Shown in pieces: positions 25,383-33,926 of a stretch of 49,843 nucleotides of DNA. Both the position numbers and the translations under genes were made by a program. The notes below the pieces were generated by a model. It was not told where the DNA came from. It saw nothing but the letters and a program-made list of their open reading frames with translations, and ran no database searches. The DNA comes from Defluviicoccus sp. GTDB lineage: Bacteria; Pseudomonadota; Alphaproteobacteria; MPNO01. The DNA lies in assembly GCA_022826125.1 (NCBI GenBank), contig JAJDVM010000189.1, positions 1 through 49,843 on the forward strand, read 5' to 3'. How positions within the stretch are numbered: the first letter of the stretch is position 1; the number at the start of each line of letters is the position of its first letter.

Positions 25383-26432
25383 TCAGTCGAAGGCGAGCTC
25401 GCGCTCGAGCGGCGCGAAATAGCGCTCGACTTCCGCCTCGCCGACGTCTTCCAGCCGCGCCGGCTTCCAGCGCGGCTTGCGATCCTTGTCGATCACCGCC
25501 GCCCGGATACCCTCGAAGAAGTCGTGCCCGGCGAGGAAAGCACAGGCCATGCGGTACTCCCGGCGCATGATCTCCTCGAATCCGAGCCCGTCGCCGCCGC
25601 GAAGCTGGCGGTGGGTCACCAGCATGCTGGTGGGCGACTTGGTGCGCAGCGTATCGGCCGTCTCGATCGCGAAATAGCCGTCCTCGGCCTCGAGAGCGTC
25701 GACGATGCCGGGAACCGTGGGCGGCGAAAAGCAGCGGTCGATCACCCGCGCGTGCTCGCGTATCTGCACCGGCCCCGCGTCCTCGGCAAATGCCGCGACG
25801 ACGGCATCGACCGAGTCGACTCCCCCGGCTGGGTCGGCATTCGATAGACATTCCAGCATGTCGTCCAGCTTCGCGCTCGGCATATAGTGCGTGCCGATGC
25901 CGGCATGGATCGCGTCCGCCGCCTTCATTCGGGCGCCGGTCAAGGCGAGATACATGCCGAGTTCGCCGGGCGCGCGCGGCAGGAATGCCGTCCCCCCGAC
26001 ATCCGGGAACAGCCCGATGCCGCATTCCGGCATCGCGAATGTCGTGCGCTCGGTCATCACGCGGTGCGAGCCGTGGACCGAAATGCCGACTCCCCCGCCC
26101 ATGACGATGCCGTCGACCAGCGCGACATAGGGTTTGGGAAACTCGTGGACGGCAAAATCGAGCCGGTATTCGTCCCAGAAAAACATGTGGGTCGTGTCGT
26201 CGCCGGCTCTATGGGAGTCGTAGAGCGCGCGGATGTCGCCGCCCGCGCAGAACGCCCGGTCGCCTTCGCCGGACACCGCGACCGCGCCGATCGCGGGGTC
26301 GTCCGCCCACTCCCGCAGCTTCCCGCGAAAGGCGATGCACATGTCGCGGGTCAGGGCGTTGAAAGTCGACGGAGAGTTGAGGTGCACGCGGCCGAGCGCG
26401 CCCGCCACGCCGAATTCGATGAAGTCCGGCAT
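25383..26432 (-). CDS. 3-hydroxyisobutyryl-CoA hydrolase (enoyl-CoA hydratase family)
   Basis: A 349-residue crotonase-fold protein. The oxyanion-hole segments FCAGGDIRALY and GIVMGGGVGISVH are followed by MPECGIGLFPDVGGTAFLPR, which is typical of HIBCH-type hydrolases rather than of hydratases. The C-terminal ECH_2 part runs to residue 349, longer than ordinary hydratases (about 260). It releases 3-hydroxyisobutyrate from its CoA ester. The frame is open to 27251, but the ATG at 26432 gives the normal N-terminus and overlaps the acyl-CoA dehydrogenase stop by one base (TGATG). Confidence 0.93.
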   Translation of the reverse strand: MPDFIEFGVAGALGRVHLNSPSTFNALTRDMCIAFRGKLREWADDPAIGAVAVSGEGDRAFCAGGDIRALYDSHRAGDDTTHMFFWDEYRLDFAVHEFPKPYVALVDGIVMGGGVGISVHGSHRVMTERTTFAMPECGIGLFPDVGGTAFLPRAPGELGMYLALTGARMKAADAIHAGIGTHYMPSAKLDDMLECLSNADPAGGVDSVDAVVAAFAEDAGPVQIREHARVIDRCFSPPTVPGIVDALEAEDGYFAIETADTLRTKSPTSMLVTHRQLRGGDGLGFEEIMRREYRMACAFLAGHDFFEGIRAAVIDKDRKPRWKPARLEDVGEAEVERYFAPLERELAFD

Positions 26433-27574
26433 CAGGCCTGCGTCAGCAGTCGCCGGGCGATGATGACCCGCATGATTTCGTTGGTCCCTTCGAGGATCTG
26501 GTGAACGCGGAGGTCGCGCAGATAGCGCTCGATCGCGTGGTCGCGAAGATAGCCGTAACCGCCGTGGAGTTGCAGGGCCTCGTTGCACACCTCGAACCCC
26601 GCGTCGGTCGCGAGCCGCTTGGCCATCGCGCAGCGGAGCGTGGCCTCCGCCTCCCCGGCATCGAGCGCCGCGGCGGCGCGCCAGACCATCAGACGCGCCG
26701 ATTCGAGCGCGGTCGCCATGTCGGCAAGCTTGAACTGGGTCACCTGGAAGTCCGCGATGGCGCGGCCGAACTGGCGGCGCTCTCCCACATACGTCCGAGC
26801 CGCCTCGTAGCACGCCCGGGCGCCGCCGATCGAGCACGCGCCGATATTGATCCGGCCGCCGTCGAGCCCCCGCATGGCGATCCGGAACCCCTCGCCTTCC
26901 GCGCCTATGCGGTTGGCGGCTGGCACCCGGCAATCGTCGAAATAGACCATCGCGGTGGGCTGGGAGTGCCAGCCCAGCTTCTTCTCCTGTTCGCCGAAGG
27001 AAAGGCCGGGCGTGCCCGCTTCGATCCCGATGCAGGAAATACCGTCCGGCCCCTCGCCGCCCGTACGCACCATGGTCACGTACAGGTCGGCGCTCCCGGC
27101 GCCCGAGATGAACGCCTTGGCGCCGTTGAGCACGTAGTCGTCGCCGTCGCGAACCGCCCTTGTGGCGAGCGCCGCCGCGTCGGACCCGGCGCCGGGCTCG
27201 GTCAGGCAGTAGCTCGCGAACCATTCCATCGCGTTCAGCCGGGGCAGCCACTCACGGCGCTGCCGATCGCTGCCGAAGGCATCGACCATCCACGCCGCCA
27301 TGTTATGGATGGAGATATAGGCGGCCGTCGACGTGCAGCCCGCGGCAAGCTCCTCCAGCACGATCGCCGCATCGAGCCGCCGGCACGCCGTGCCGCCGAC
27401 GTCCTCGCGCACGTAGAGCCCGGCGAAGCCTAGCGCCGCCGCCGCGCGAAGCGCCTCCGTCGGAAAGACCGAGTCCTCATCCCACGCCGCCGCCTGGGGC
27501 GCGAGCTCGCCCTCGGCGAACGCCCGGGCGGCCTCGCGGAACTGCTCCTGTTCTTCGGAAAGCTCGAAATCCAT
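26432..27574 (-). CDS. Acyl-CoA dehydrogenase, probable isobutyryl-CoA dehydrogenase
   Basis: A 380-residue FAD-dependent acyl-CoA dehydrogenase. Signatures are YCLTEPGAGSDAAAL (flavin and substrate), GFRIAMRGLDGGRINIGA, and the C-terminal QILEGTNEIMRVIIAR with the catalytic Glu in EGTNE. Its position before the 3-hydroxyisobutyryl-CoA hydrolase and 3-hydroxyisobutyrate dehydrogenase points to the valine pathway (isobutyryl-CoA to methacrylyl-CoA). The enoyl-CoA hydratase for the step in between must be elsewhere. It is the first gene of the run. Short/branched-chain use is inferred from context. Confidence 0.92.
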   Translation of the reverse strand: MDFELSEEQEQFREAARAFAEGELAPQAAAWDEDSVFPTEALRAAAALGFAGLYVREDVGGTACRRLDAAIVLEELAAGCTSTAAYISIHNMAAWMVDAFGSDRQRREWLPRLNAMEWFASYCLTEPGAGSDAAALATRAVRDGDDYVLNGAKAFISGAGSADLYVTMVRTGGEGPDGISCIGIEAGTPGLSFGEQEKKLGWHSQPTAMVYFDDCRVPAANRIGAEGEGFRIAMRGLDGGRINIGACSIGGARACYEAARTYVGERRQFGRAIADFQVTQFKLADMATALESARLMVWRAAAALDAGEAEATLRCAMAKRLATDAGFEVCNEALQLHGGYGYLRDHAIERYLRDLRVHQILEGTNEIMRVIIARRLLTQA

Positions 27575-27834
27575 CGCCCCTCCGGCGGCGGACCGTAGAG
27601 CAATTCCGGTTTCGACGGAACCGGTGCCCCGTCGTCAAGGCGGGACGGTCCGGCCAGAAGGCAAACTCCCCTCTGCCCATTTTGTAGTAGTAATCGTCTT
27701 CGAAGAAGATCGCGGCCGCGGGAAGCATGACCAGGCACTTGATCGCCCCGCCGACAGCTACATCGACAGGGTCGGAAGGCGGTGCCATCGCCGCCGCGTT
27801 GCCGGTGGGCTCCCGATCCTCCGCGACGGGCCCG
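27575..27834. other. Intergenic stretch with a doubtful small ORF
   Basis: About 260 bases between the acyl-CoA dehydrogenase start and the small membrane-protein stop. A minus-strand frame (27788 down to 27477) encodes a short hydrophobic segment ending FFEDDYYYKMGRGEF. It then runs 98 bases into the dehydrogenase gene as Arg-rich, shadow-like text. There is no good ribosome-binding site before its ATG. It could be a remnant of a small membrane protein. I see no RNA gene or repeat here; a promoter for the valine genes is expected but not identified. Confidence 0.4.
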
Positions 27835-28239
27835 TCAGGCGTCGGCGGTTTGCGCGTCTTCGCCGGAAGAGGCGCTTGGGACGATCATCAGAATGACGAA
27901 GACGACCACGTTGGCGATCGGGACGACGCCGATATAGGGGATGCGCTTGCCCTTGCCGGCGTCCCGCGCACGGCGGACAACGCGCTGGTAGAAGAGATAG
28001 GTGACGATGCCCCAGATAACCGCGAGGACGACGTATACCGCGATATTCGGCAGGATTTCCGCCACCACGTTTACGACCGTCGGCGCGACGATCAGGTACA
28101 GCAGCACCCAGAGCGCGAATCGTCCCCTGCGCATCGTGAGGCCGCTGTTCTCGCGGTATATCGCAACTATCGGCACCGCAATCACGATGACGAGAACGGC
28201 GAACGCCGCGCCGAACAAGATCCCCGAGCCTGTCTCCAT
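27835..28239 (-). CDS. Small four-helix membrane protein (DUF805-like)
   Basis: A 134-residue integral membrane protein with four hydrophobic segments: GILFGAAFAVLVIVIAVPI, FALWVLLYLIVAPTVVNVV, IAVYVVLAVIWGIVTYLFY and IGVVPIANVVVFVILMIVP. The RRARDAGKGKRIPYIG loop recalls the RRLHDIGKSG-type loop of DUF805 proteins, but the match is loose. The start at 28239 is supported by AGGAGAGG upstream; the frame itself extends to 28419. It is divergent from the molybdenum-hydroxylase operon. Role unknown. Confidence 0.75.
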   Translation of the reverse strand: METGSGILFGAAFAVLVIVIAVPIVAIYRENSGLTMRRGRFALWVLLYLIVAPTVVNVVAEILPNIAVYVVLAVIWGIVTYLFYQRVVRRARDAGKGKRIPYIGVVPIANVVVFVILMIVPSASSGEDAQTADA

Positions 28240-28269
28240 CCCCGTTACCTCTCCTTGATTGGAATGCCC

Positions 28270-28320
28270 TTCGATATACGTTCTTCCAACATAATACAAC
28301 CATAAAGGGTATACTGGATT
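28270..28320. promoter_or_regulatory. AT-rich divergent promoter region
   Basis: A markedly AT-rich patch in an otherwise GC-rich window, between the divergent small membrane-protein gene and the coxM-like gene. A TATTAT box on the minus strand (28291-28296) lies about 50 bases before the membrane-protein start, and TATACT on the plus strand (28310-28315) faces the hydroxylase operon. No good -35 boxes were found at standard spacing, so this is a candidate only. Confidence 0.35.
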
Positions 28321-28453
28321 TTCGGATCGCGCGGTCGGCGCCGACAGCGCGACGGTGCTTCCCTTGCCCCCCGCTGGCCGGTATATGACTGCGCGGAACG
28401 GGTTGCCCGAGCACGGCAATCGGCTTCATCGCGGCAAGAAGGAGCGAAACCAG

Positions 28454-29314
28454 ATGCGTTACGAAGCGCCGGGGTCACTGGACGCGGCGACGCGGTTGCT
28501 CGCGGGTGCGGGAGGCGCGGCAAGAGTGCTGGCCGGCGGAACGGATCTGCTGATCCAGATGCGCGGCGACATTGTCGAGCCCGAGCTCCTCGTCGATATC
28601 AAGAACATCGACGAGATGCGGGAAATCGCCGAGGAGGACGGCCGTTTCCGCCTCGGCGCCGCGGTCACCGGCATGGAGATCATGGAGCACGAGGCGTTCA
28701 ACGCCGCATGGCCGGGGATCGTCGACGGCGCCAAGCTGATCGGATCGATCCAGATACGCGGCCGGGCGACGCTGGGCGGCAATCTGTGCAACGCATCGCC
28801 CGCCGCCGACAGCATACCGGCGCTGATCGCCGCCGGCGCGGCCGCCTCGGTGATCGGTCCCAATGGCCGCCGCTCGGTGCCGGTGGAGGACATCGCCGTC
28901 GGACCGGGGCAAACCTCGCTTGAGACGGGAGAGATCGTGATCTCTTTGGACCTGCCCAGGCGCCCGCCGCGCTCGGGCGACGCCTATCTCCGTTTCACGC
29001 CCCGCACCGAGATGGACATCGCGGTGGTCGGCGTCGGCGTAAACCTCACCCTCGACGAATCGGGCGTATGCTCGGCGGCGCGAATCTCGCTGGGCGCGGT
29101 CGCGGAACGGCCGCTGCTGGTCGAGGAGGCCGCCGCCGCTCTGGTCGGCACGCGGGTGGACGATGCCGCCCTCGCCGAACTGTCGGGAGCGGCGTCCGCC
29201 GCCTGCCGGCCGATCGACGACAAGCGGGGCACCAGGGAATTCAGGATCGAGGTCGCCGGCGTTCTCGCCGAACGGGCGGCCCGGATCGCGCTCGAACGGG
29301 CGGAGCAAAGATAA
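28454..29314 (+). CDS. Molybdenum hydroxylase FAD-binding subunit (CoxM/CutM type)
   Basis: A 286-residue FAD subunit of a xanthine-oxidase-family hydroxylase. FAD-binding AGGTDLL is at residues 27-33 and TLGGNLCN at 106-113, as in CoxM. The start at 28454 has AAGGAG upstream and gives the standard N-terminus. It passes electrons from the 2Fe-2S subunit to an acceptor. The stop overlaps the small-subunit ATG (TAATG), and the order medium-small-large is the usual one. The start of the operon lies next to the AT-rich patch at 28270-28320. Confidence 0.94.
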   Translation: MRYEAPGSLDAATRLLAGAGGAARVLAGGTDLLIQMRGDIVEPELLVDIKNIDEMREIAEEDGRFRLGAAVTGMEIMEHEAFNAAWPGIVDGAKLIGSIQIRGRATLGGNLCNASPAADSIPALIAAGAAASVIGPNGRRSVPVEDIAVGPGQTSLETGEIVISLDLPRRPPRSGDAYLRFTPRTEMDIAVVGVGVNLTLDESGVCSAARISLGAVAERPLLVEEAAAALVGTRVDDAALAELSGAASAACRPIDDKRGTREFRIEVAGVLAERAARIALERAEQR

Positions 29315-29790
29315 TGGCACGCTACCATGTGACGACGACGATCAACGGCGACGAGGTCGATTTCCTCTGCGAGAGCGACCAGACGCTGCTCTCGGTGCTG
29401 CGCGACGAACTCGTGATGACCGGCACCAAGGAAGGCTGCGGGACGGGCGATTGCGGCGCCTGCTCGGTCACCGTGGACGGGCGGCTGATGTGCTCCTGCC
29501 TCGTGCTCGGCGTCGAGGTCGAGGGCAAGCAGGTGGAGACCATCGAGGGCATGGCCGACGGCGAGGAGCTGCACCCGCTGCAGCAGAAATTCCTCGAACA
29601 TGCCGCGCTGCAATGCGGGATCTGCACCCCGGGTCTGCTGGTCGCGTCGCGCTCGCTGCTCGAGCGCAACCCCGATCCCACCGAAACCGAAATCCGTTAC
29701 TGGCTCGCCGGCAATCTCTGCCGCTGCACCGGCTATCACAAGATTGTCGAGGCGGTGGCCGACGCGGCCCGCGAGATGAGGGAGGTTTGA
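29314..29790 (+). CDS. Molybdenum hydroxylase 2Fe-2S subunit (CoxS/CutS type)
   Basis: A 158-residue iron-sulfur subunit with two [2Fe-2S] clusters. Plant-type cluster ligands are Cys42, Cys47, Cys50 and Cys62; the second set is Cys101, Cys104, Cys136 and Cys138 (CGIC and CRC). All eight are present. It carries electrons from the molybdenum site of the large subunit to the FAD subunit. The gene is flanked by those two subunit genes: it overlaps the first by one base and is 2 bases from the second. Confidence 0.95.
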   Translation: MARYHVTTTINGDEVDFLCESDQTLLSVLRDELVMTGTKEGCGTGDCGACSVTVDGRLMCSCLVLGVEVEGKQVETIEGMADGEELHPLQQKFLEHAALQCGICTPGLLVASRSLLERNPDPTETEIRYWLAGNLCRCTGYHKIVEAVADAAREMREV

Positions 29791-29792
29791 CC

Positions 29793-32090
29793 ATGGCGAC
29801 GATGCTCAAATACGAGGACAAGGACCTCAAGGTCGTCGGCACGCGGCCGATCCGCCCGGACGGGGTCGACAAGGTCACCGGCCGCGCGCGCTACGGCGCC
29901 GACATCAACCTGCCGGGCCAGCTCTACGGCCGCGTGCTCAGGAGCCCGCACGCACATGCACGCGTGCTCGCCATCCGCACCGACAAGGCGGAGGCGCTCA
30001 AGGGCGTCAAGGCGGTCGTCACCCGCGACGACTTCCCGGAAATGCCGATCGAATATGCCGCCGCGGGCGAGCTGATCGTCAATTTCCGCGATGTCACGCG
30101 CAACATGATGGCGCGCGAGAAGGTGCTCTATGACGGGCATCCGGTCGCCGCCGTCGCCGCGACCTCGGATGCCGTCGCGAGGAAGGCCGTCAAGCTGATC
30201 GAGGTCGACTACGAGGTGCTGCCGCACGTCATCGACCCGGTCGAGGCGATGGCGGACGATGCGCCGCTGCTGCACGAGGAACAGTTCACCGAGGGCGTCG
30301 ACCCGGCGCCGGAGAAGCCGTCCAACCTGGCCAAGGTGTTCAACTTCGCCAAGGGCGACGTGGAGAAGGGCTTCGCGGAAGCCGACCTCGTCATCGAGCG
30401 CGAGTTCGACACCAAGCCGGTGCACCAGGGCTATATCGAGCCCCAGGCTTCGCTCGCCAGCTATACCGAGGACGGCCAGGTCGAGGTCTACACGGCCACC
30501 CAGGGCCACTTCGTGATCCGCGCGCAATGCGCCAAGCTGCTGCAGATGGACATCTCGAAGATCCGCGTGATCCCGACCGAGCTCGGCGGCGGGTTCGGCG
30601 GCAAGAACAACGTCTATCTCGAAACGCTCGCCATCGTGCTGTCGAAGAAGTCCAACCGGCCGGTCAAGATGACGATGAGCCGGGAGGACGTGTTCCGCGC
30701 CACCGGCCCGACCTCGGGCGCGCATACCCGGATCAAGATCGGCTGCCGCAAGGACGGCCGCATCACCGCCGCCGAGGCCCAGCTCGACTTCCAGGCGGGC
30801 GCCTTCGCGGGCTCCTCGGTGCCGATGGCCTCGATGTGCACCTTCACCCGCTACGACCTCGAAAACGTCAAGGTGGTCGGCAACGACATCACCGTGAACC
30901 GGCCCAAGGTCGCCGCCTACCGCGCGCCCGGAGCGCCGATCTCTATCTTCGGCGTCGAAAGCATCCTGGACGAGATGTCGCGGGAGCTCGGCATCGACCC
31001 CATCGAGCTCCGCCTGAAGAACGCAGCGACGGAAGGAACCCAGACCTATTACGGTCCCACCTTCGGGCCGATCGGCTACGAAGACACCCTGAAGAAGGCG
31101 CGGGAGCATCCGCATCTCAAGGAGACGCTGGGTCCCGACCAGGGCCGCGGCATCGCAACCGGCTTCTGGTTCAACATCGGCAAGGAGACCACCACCACGC
31201 TCAACGTCAACGAGGACGGCAGCGTGACGGTCATCCTCGGCACCATCGACGTCGCCGGCGGATCGCGCGCGGCGATGGCGATGATGGTGGCCGAGGAGCT
31301 CGGCATCGACGTCGACAAGGTGCGGCCGCAGATCGGCGACACCCAGGCGCTCGGCTTCAACTTCGTCACCGCGGGCAGCCGCGGCACCTTCGCGAGCGGG
31401 ATGGCGGTGACGGTCGCCGCGCGCAAGGCGATCGACACGATGCGCGAGCGCGCCGCCCAAATGTGGGACGTGCCGGTCGACGGCGTGGTCTGGGAAGACG
31501 GCCATGCGCGCCCGGCGAGCTCCAACGTGGGCGAGTTCGAGCCCTTGTCCATCGTCGAGATCGCGAGAAAGGCGGGCATGACCGGCGGCCCGATCGCGGG
31601 GCACGCGGAGATCACCGCCGAAGGCGCGGGGCCCGGCTTCGGGACCCACATCGTCGATGTCGAGGTCGACCGGAAGACAGGGCTGGTCAAGATCCTGCGT
31701 TACACGGTGATCCAGGATACCGGCAAGGCGATCCACCCGGCCTATGTGGAAGGCCAGTTCCAGGGCGGCGCGGTGCAGGGAATCGGCTGGGCGCTCAACG
31801 AGGAATACATCTACGACGAGGACGGAACCCTCCAGAACCCGGGCTTCCTCGACTACCGCGTGCCGGTGGCCTCGGACGTGCCGTTCATCGGGACCGAGAT
31901 CGTCGAGGTGCCCAACCCGAACCACCCCTACGGGGTGCGCGGCATCGGCGAGGTGCCGATCATCCCGCCGATCGCGGCGATTTCGAACGCGATCCACGAC
32001 GCCATCGGCATCCGGCTGCGCGAACAGCCGATGTCGCCGCCAAAGGTGCTGAAGGCCATCCGCGAGGCCGGGAACGGCGCCACCGGGTAG
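29793..32090 (+). CDS. Molybdenum hydroxylase large subunit (CoxL/CutL family, not CO dehydrogenase)
   Basis: A 765-residue molybdopterin-cytosine-dinucleotide subunit. GGGFGGK at 265-271, the segment AYRAPGAP from residue 375, and the GIGE motif with the likely catalytic Glu720 mark the xanthine-oxidase superfamily. True form I CO dehydrogenase carries AYXCSFR where this protein has AYRAPGAP, so CO oxidation is unlikely. The enzyme probably hydroxylates an aldehyde, N-heterocycle or similar substrate. It is the last gene of the operon; repeat copy 3 follows 10 bases after the stop. No maturation genes (CoxD/E/F) are seen nearby. Confidence 0.94.
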   Translation: MATMLKYEDKDLKVVGTRPIRPDGVDKVTGRARYGADINLPGQLYGRVLRSPHAHARVLAIRTDKAEALKGVKAVVTRDDFPEMPIEYAAAGELIVNFRDVTRNMMAREKVLYDGHPVAAVAATSDAVARKAVKLIEVDYEVLPHVIDPVEAMADDAPLLHEEQFTEGVDPAPEKPSNLAKVFNFAKGDVEKGFAEADLVIEREFDTKPVHQGYIEPQASLASYTEDGQVEVYTATQGHFVIRAQCAKLLQMDISKIRVIPTELGGGFGGKNNVYLETLAIVLSKKSNRPVKMTMSREDVFRATGPTSGAHTRIKIGCRKDGRITAAEAQLDFQAGAFAGSSVPMASMCTFTRYDLENVKVVGNDITVNRPKVAAYRAPGAPISIFGVESILDEMSRELGIDPIELRLKNAATEGTQTYYGPTFGPIGYEDTLKKAREHPHLKETLGPDQGRGIATGFWFNIGKETTTTLNVNEDGSVTVILGTIDVAGGSRAAMAMMVAEELGIDVDKVRPQIGDTQALGFNFVTAGSRGTFASGMAVTVAARKAIDTMRERAAQMWDVPVDGVVWEDGHARPASSNVGEFEPLSIVEIARKAGMTGGPIAGHAEITAEGAGPGFGTHIVDVEVDRKTGLVKILRYTVIQDTGKAIHPAYVEGQFQGGAVQGIGWALNEEYIYDEDGTLQNPGFLDYRVPVASDVPFIGTEIVEVPNPNHPYGVRGIGEVPIIPPIAAISNAIHDAIGIRLREQPMSPPKVLKAIREAGNGATG

Positions 32091-32100
32091 TTGGCCGACG

Positions 32101-32202
32101 CGTCCCTCGATACGGCGCTGACGCGCCTACTCGGGATGAGGGGTCTTTCATGGGGAAACCCACCCTCACCCTGAGTAGCCCCGAAGGGGCGTATCGAAGG
32201 GC
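32101..32202. repeat. BIME-like palindromic repeat, copy 3
   Basis: Two inverted units. The left (32101-32142) has the hairpin GGCGCTGACGCGCC and is identical over about 44 bases to the left unit of copy 1. The right (32163-32202) has GCCCCGAAGGGGC. The repeat lies between the convergent hydroxylase large subunit and cupin genes and could form a bidirectional terminator-like structure. Confidence 0.85.
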
Positions 32203-32222
32203 TGGCGGGAACGCCTCGGGCG

Positions 32223-32801
32223 TCAGACCGCGAGCGGCACCAGCACCAGCCCGCGGTGGCTGTTGTCGGTGGTGCCGGTCTCCGGGAAGTAGCGGTTCTG
32301 GTCGTAGCCGCCGGGGCGGTCGCTCCGTACCGTGATCGCGACCGAGCGATCGGACGCGCCCCATTCCGAATGGGGCACCCAGGGGCCGACGATATCGACA
32401 TGGCCGGTCGGCGCGTCGTGTTTGTCGATCAGCTCCAGCGTCGCCTTGCCGGACGTCTTGCCGTCGTCGGTACGCTCATAGACATGGGTGATCTCGGCCC
32501 CGTCCAGCACGCCGTAGACGGTCCAGGTATGGGCATGGTCGTGGATGAACGCGCGGTGGTCGGGCTCACGCACCAGGGCGCCGACGAAGAAACCGTGATC
32601 GGCGTCGTGATGCAGGACGTATTCGCGCCCCTTCTTCGCGGTCCAGCCGCGCGAGGTCTCGCGCATCTCCTCGTCGGCGACCAGGGCCGCGAGCAGGTCC
32701 TTCACGCCCTGCCAGTGCTCCTCTTCGGGCAGGCCCTTCCCGAAATGGGCGCGAAGGTCGTCGATGAAGCGCGCGAACGCGGGGACCGTATAGCCGGACA
32801 T
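32223..32801 (-). CDS. Cysteine dioxygenase-like cupin protein
   Basis: A 192-residue cupin of the cysteine-dioxygenase type. The first metal motif is FIHDHAHTWTVYGVLDG with its spaced His; a further His lies in PHSEWGA. The frame opens to 32924, but the ATG at 32801 gives the natural N-terminus. Such thiol- or small-molecule dioxygenases use Fe(II) and O2 in the cytosol; cysteine itself is not proven as substrate. It is divergent from the amidohydrolase, with 97 bases between the starts, so the two may be controlled together. Confidence 0.82.
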   Translation of the reverse strand: MSGYTVPAFARFIDDLRAHFGKGLPEEEHWQGVKDLLAALVADEEMRETSRGWTAKKGREYVLHHDADHGFFVGALVREPDHRAFIHDHAHTWTVYGVLDGAEITHVYERTDDGKTSGKATLELIDKHDAPTGHVDIVGPWVPHSEWGASDRSVAITVRSDRPGGYDQNRYFPETGTTDNSHRGLVLVPLAV

Positions 32802-32898
32802 GGGGTTGCCTCCGGGTTCCTCGGGCAGCGGTGGTTCGGTCGCAACGCTACAATGCCGACGCCGAGGGAGGAAGCATGAGCCGACCGGAAGACCGCCG

Positions 32899-33909
32899 AT
32901 GAAGATAGACATCTTCAACCACATCCTGCCGCCTGCCTATTTCGAACGACTGAAAGAGGTCATCCCGGACAAGCGGATGCTGGGACGCTACCCGCTGCTG
33001 CCGACGCTGACGGATGTCGAGGCCCGGTTCCGCATGATGGATGCGTTCGAGGGCTACGCGCAGGTGCTGTCGCTCGCCAACCCGCCGCTCGAAGCGCTCG
33101 GCACCCCGGCCGAGAGCGCGGAGCTCGCGCGGATCGCCAATGACGGGATGGCCGAGCTTTGCGCGCGCCACCCCGACCGGTTCCCGGCGTTTACCGCCTC
33201 GGTCGCGCTGAACGACCCGGACGGCGCGGTCGCCGAGGCGCAACGCGCGATAGACGAGCTCGGGGCGCGCGGCGTGCAGGTCTTCACCAACGTGCTCGGC
33301 AAGCCGATAAGCGCGGCTCCGTTCCGGCCCCTCTTCGAGTGTCTTGCCGGGCACGATCTGCCGGTCTGGGTGCATCCGATCCGCGGGCCCAACCACCCCG
33401 ACTATATGAGCGAGGAGTTGTCCGAGCACGAGATCTGGTTCACCTTCGGCTGGCCCTACGAGACCAGCGCCTGCATGGCGCGGCTGATCTTCTCCGGGCT
33501 GTTCGACGCGCTGCCCGACCTCAAGATCGTCACCCACCACATGGGCGGGATGATCCCCTTCTTCGCCGAAAAGATCGCCGTCGGCTTCGAGCAGCTCTTC
33601 GAAGGCGGGGTCGGCAACAACCCTCTCGCCGCGCGGGCCGGGCTGAAGAAACAGCCGATCGACTATTACCGGATGCTCTACGGCGACACCGCGTTGAACG
33701 GATCCAGGCCCGCGACGGTCTGCGGATACGACTTCTTCGGGGCCGGGCAAAGCCTGTTCGCGACCGACGCGCCGTTCGACCCGGAGGGCGGGGCGCTGTT
33801 CATCCGGGGCACCATCGACGCGGTCGATTCGCTCGACATCGATGCGTCCGCGCGGAAGCGCATATACGAGAAGAACGCTCGCGAATTGCTCAGGCTCGAC
33901 GCCCTCTGA
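32899..33909 (+). CDS. Amidohydrolase_2 / ACMSD-like family protein
   Basis: A 336-residue TIM-barrel protein of the ACMSD (amidohydrolase_2) family, which includes decarboxylases and hydrolases of aromatic-ring fragments. The N-terminal metal motif, HxH in ACMSD, reads FNH (Phe6-Asn-His8), so the first His is lost. The remaining sites appear present: HPIRGPNHPD, THHMGG and FATDAPFD with the late Asp. Gamma-resorcylate decarboxylase has Glu at that position, so variation is known. Metal binding and catalysis are therefore uncertain. It is convergent with the luciferase-like monooxygenase across repeat copy 4. Confidence 0.88.
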   Translation: MKIDIFNHILPPAYFERLKEVIPDKRMLGRYPLLPTLTDVEARFRMMDAFEGYAQVLSLANPPLEALGTPAESAELARIANDGMAELCARHPDRFPAFTASVALNDPDGAVAEAQRAIDELGARGVQVFTNVLGKPISAAPFRPLFECLAGHDLPVWVHPIRGPNHPDYMSEELSEHEIWFTFGWPYETSACMARLIFSGLFDALPDLKIVTHHMGGMIPFFAEKIAVGFEQLFEGGVGNNPLAARAGLKKQPIDYYRMLYGDTALNGSRPATVCGYDFFGAGQSLFATDAPFDPEGGALFIRGTIDAVDSLDIDASARKRIYEKNARELLRLDAL

Positions 33910-33926
33910 TCTACCGTGCGTCCGGT

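Noticed and set aside
27477..27788. Small minus-strand ORF with a hydrophobic segment and EDDYYYKMGRGEF
   Set aside because: It overlaps the acyl-CoA dehydrogenase by 98 bases, ends as an Arg-rich shadow, and lacks a ribosome-binding site. It may be a remnant, so it is mentioned only in the intergenic entry.
29736..31997. A minus-strand open frame of 753 codons
   Set aside because: Antisense to the molybdenum hydroxylase small and large subunits, which have complete motifs.
28454..32090. Calling the coxMSL-like operon carbon-monoxide dehydrogenase
   Set aside because: The active-site loop is AYRAPGAP, not the CSFR-type loop of form I CO dehydrogenase.
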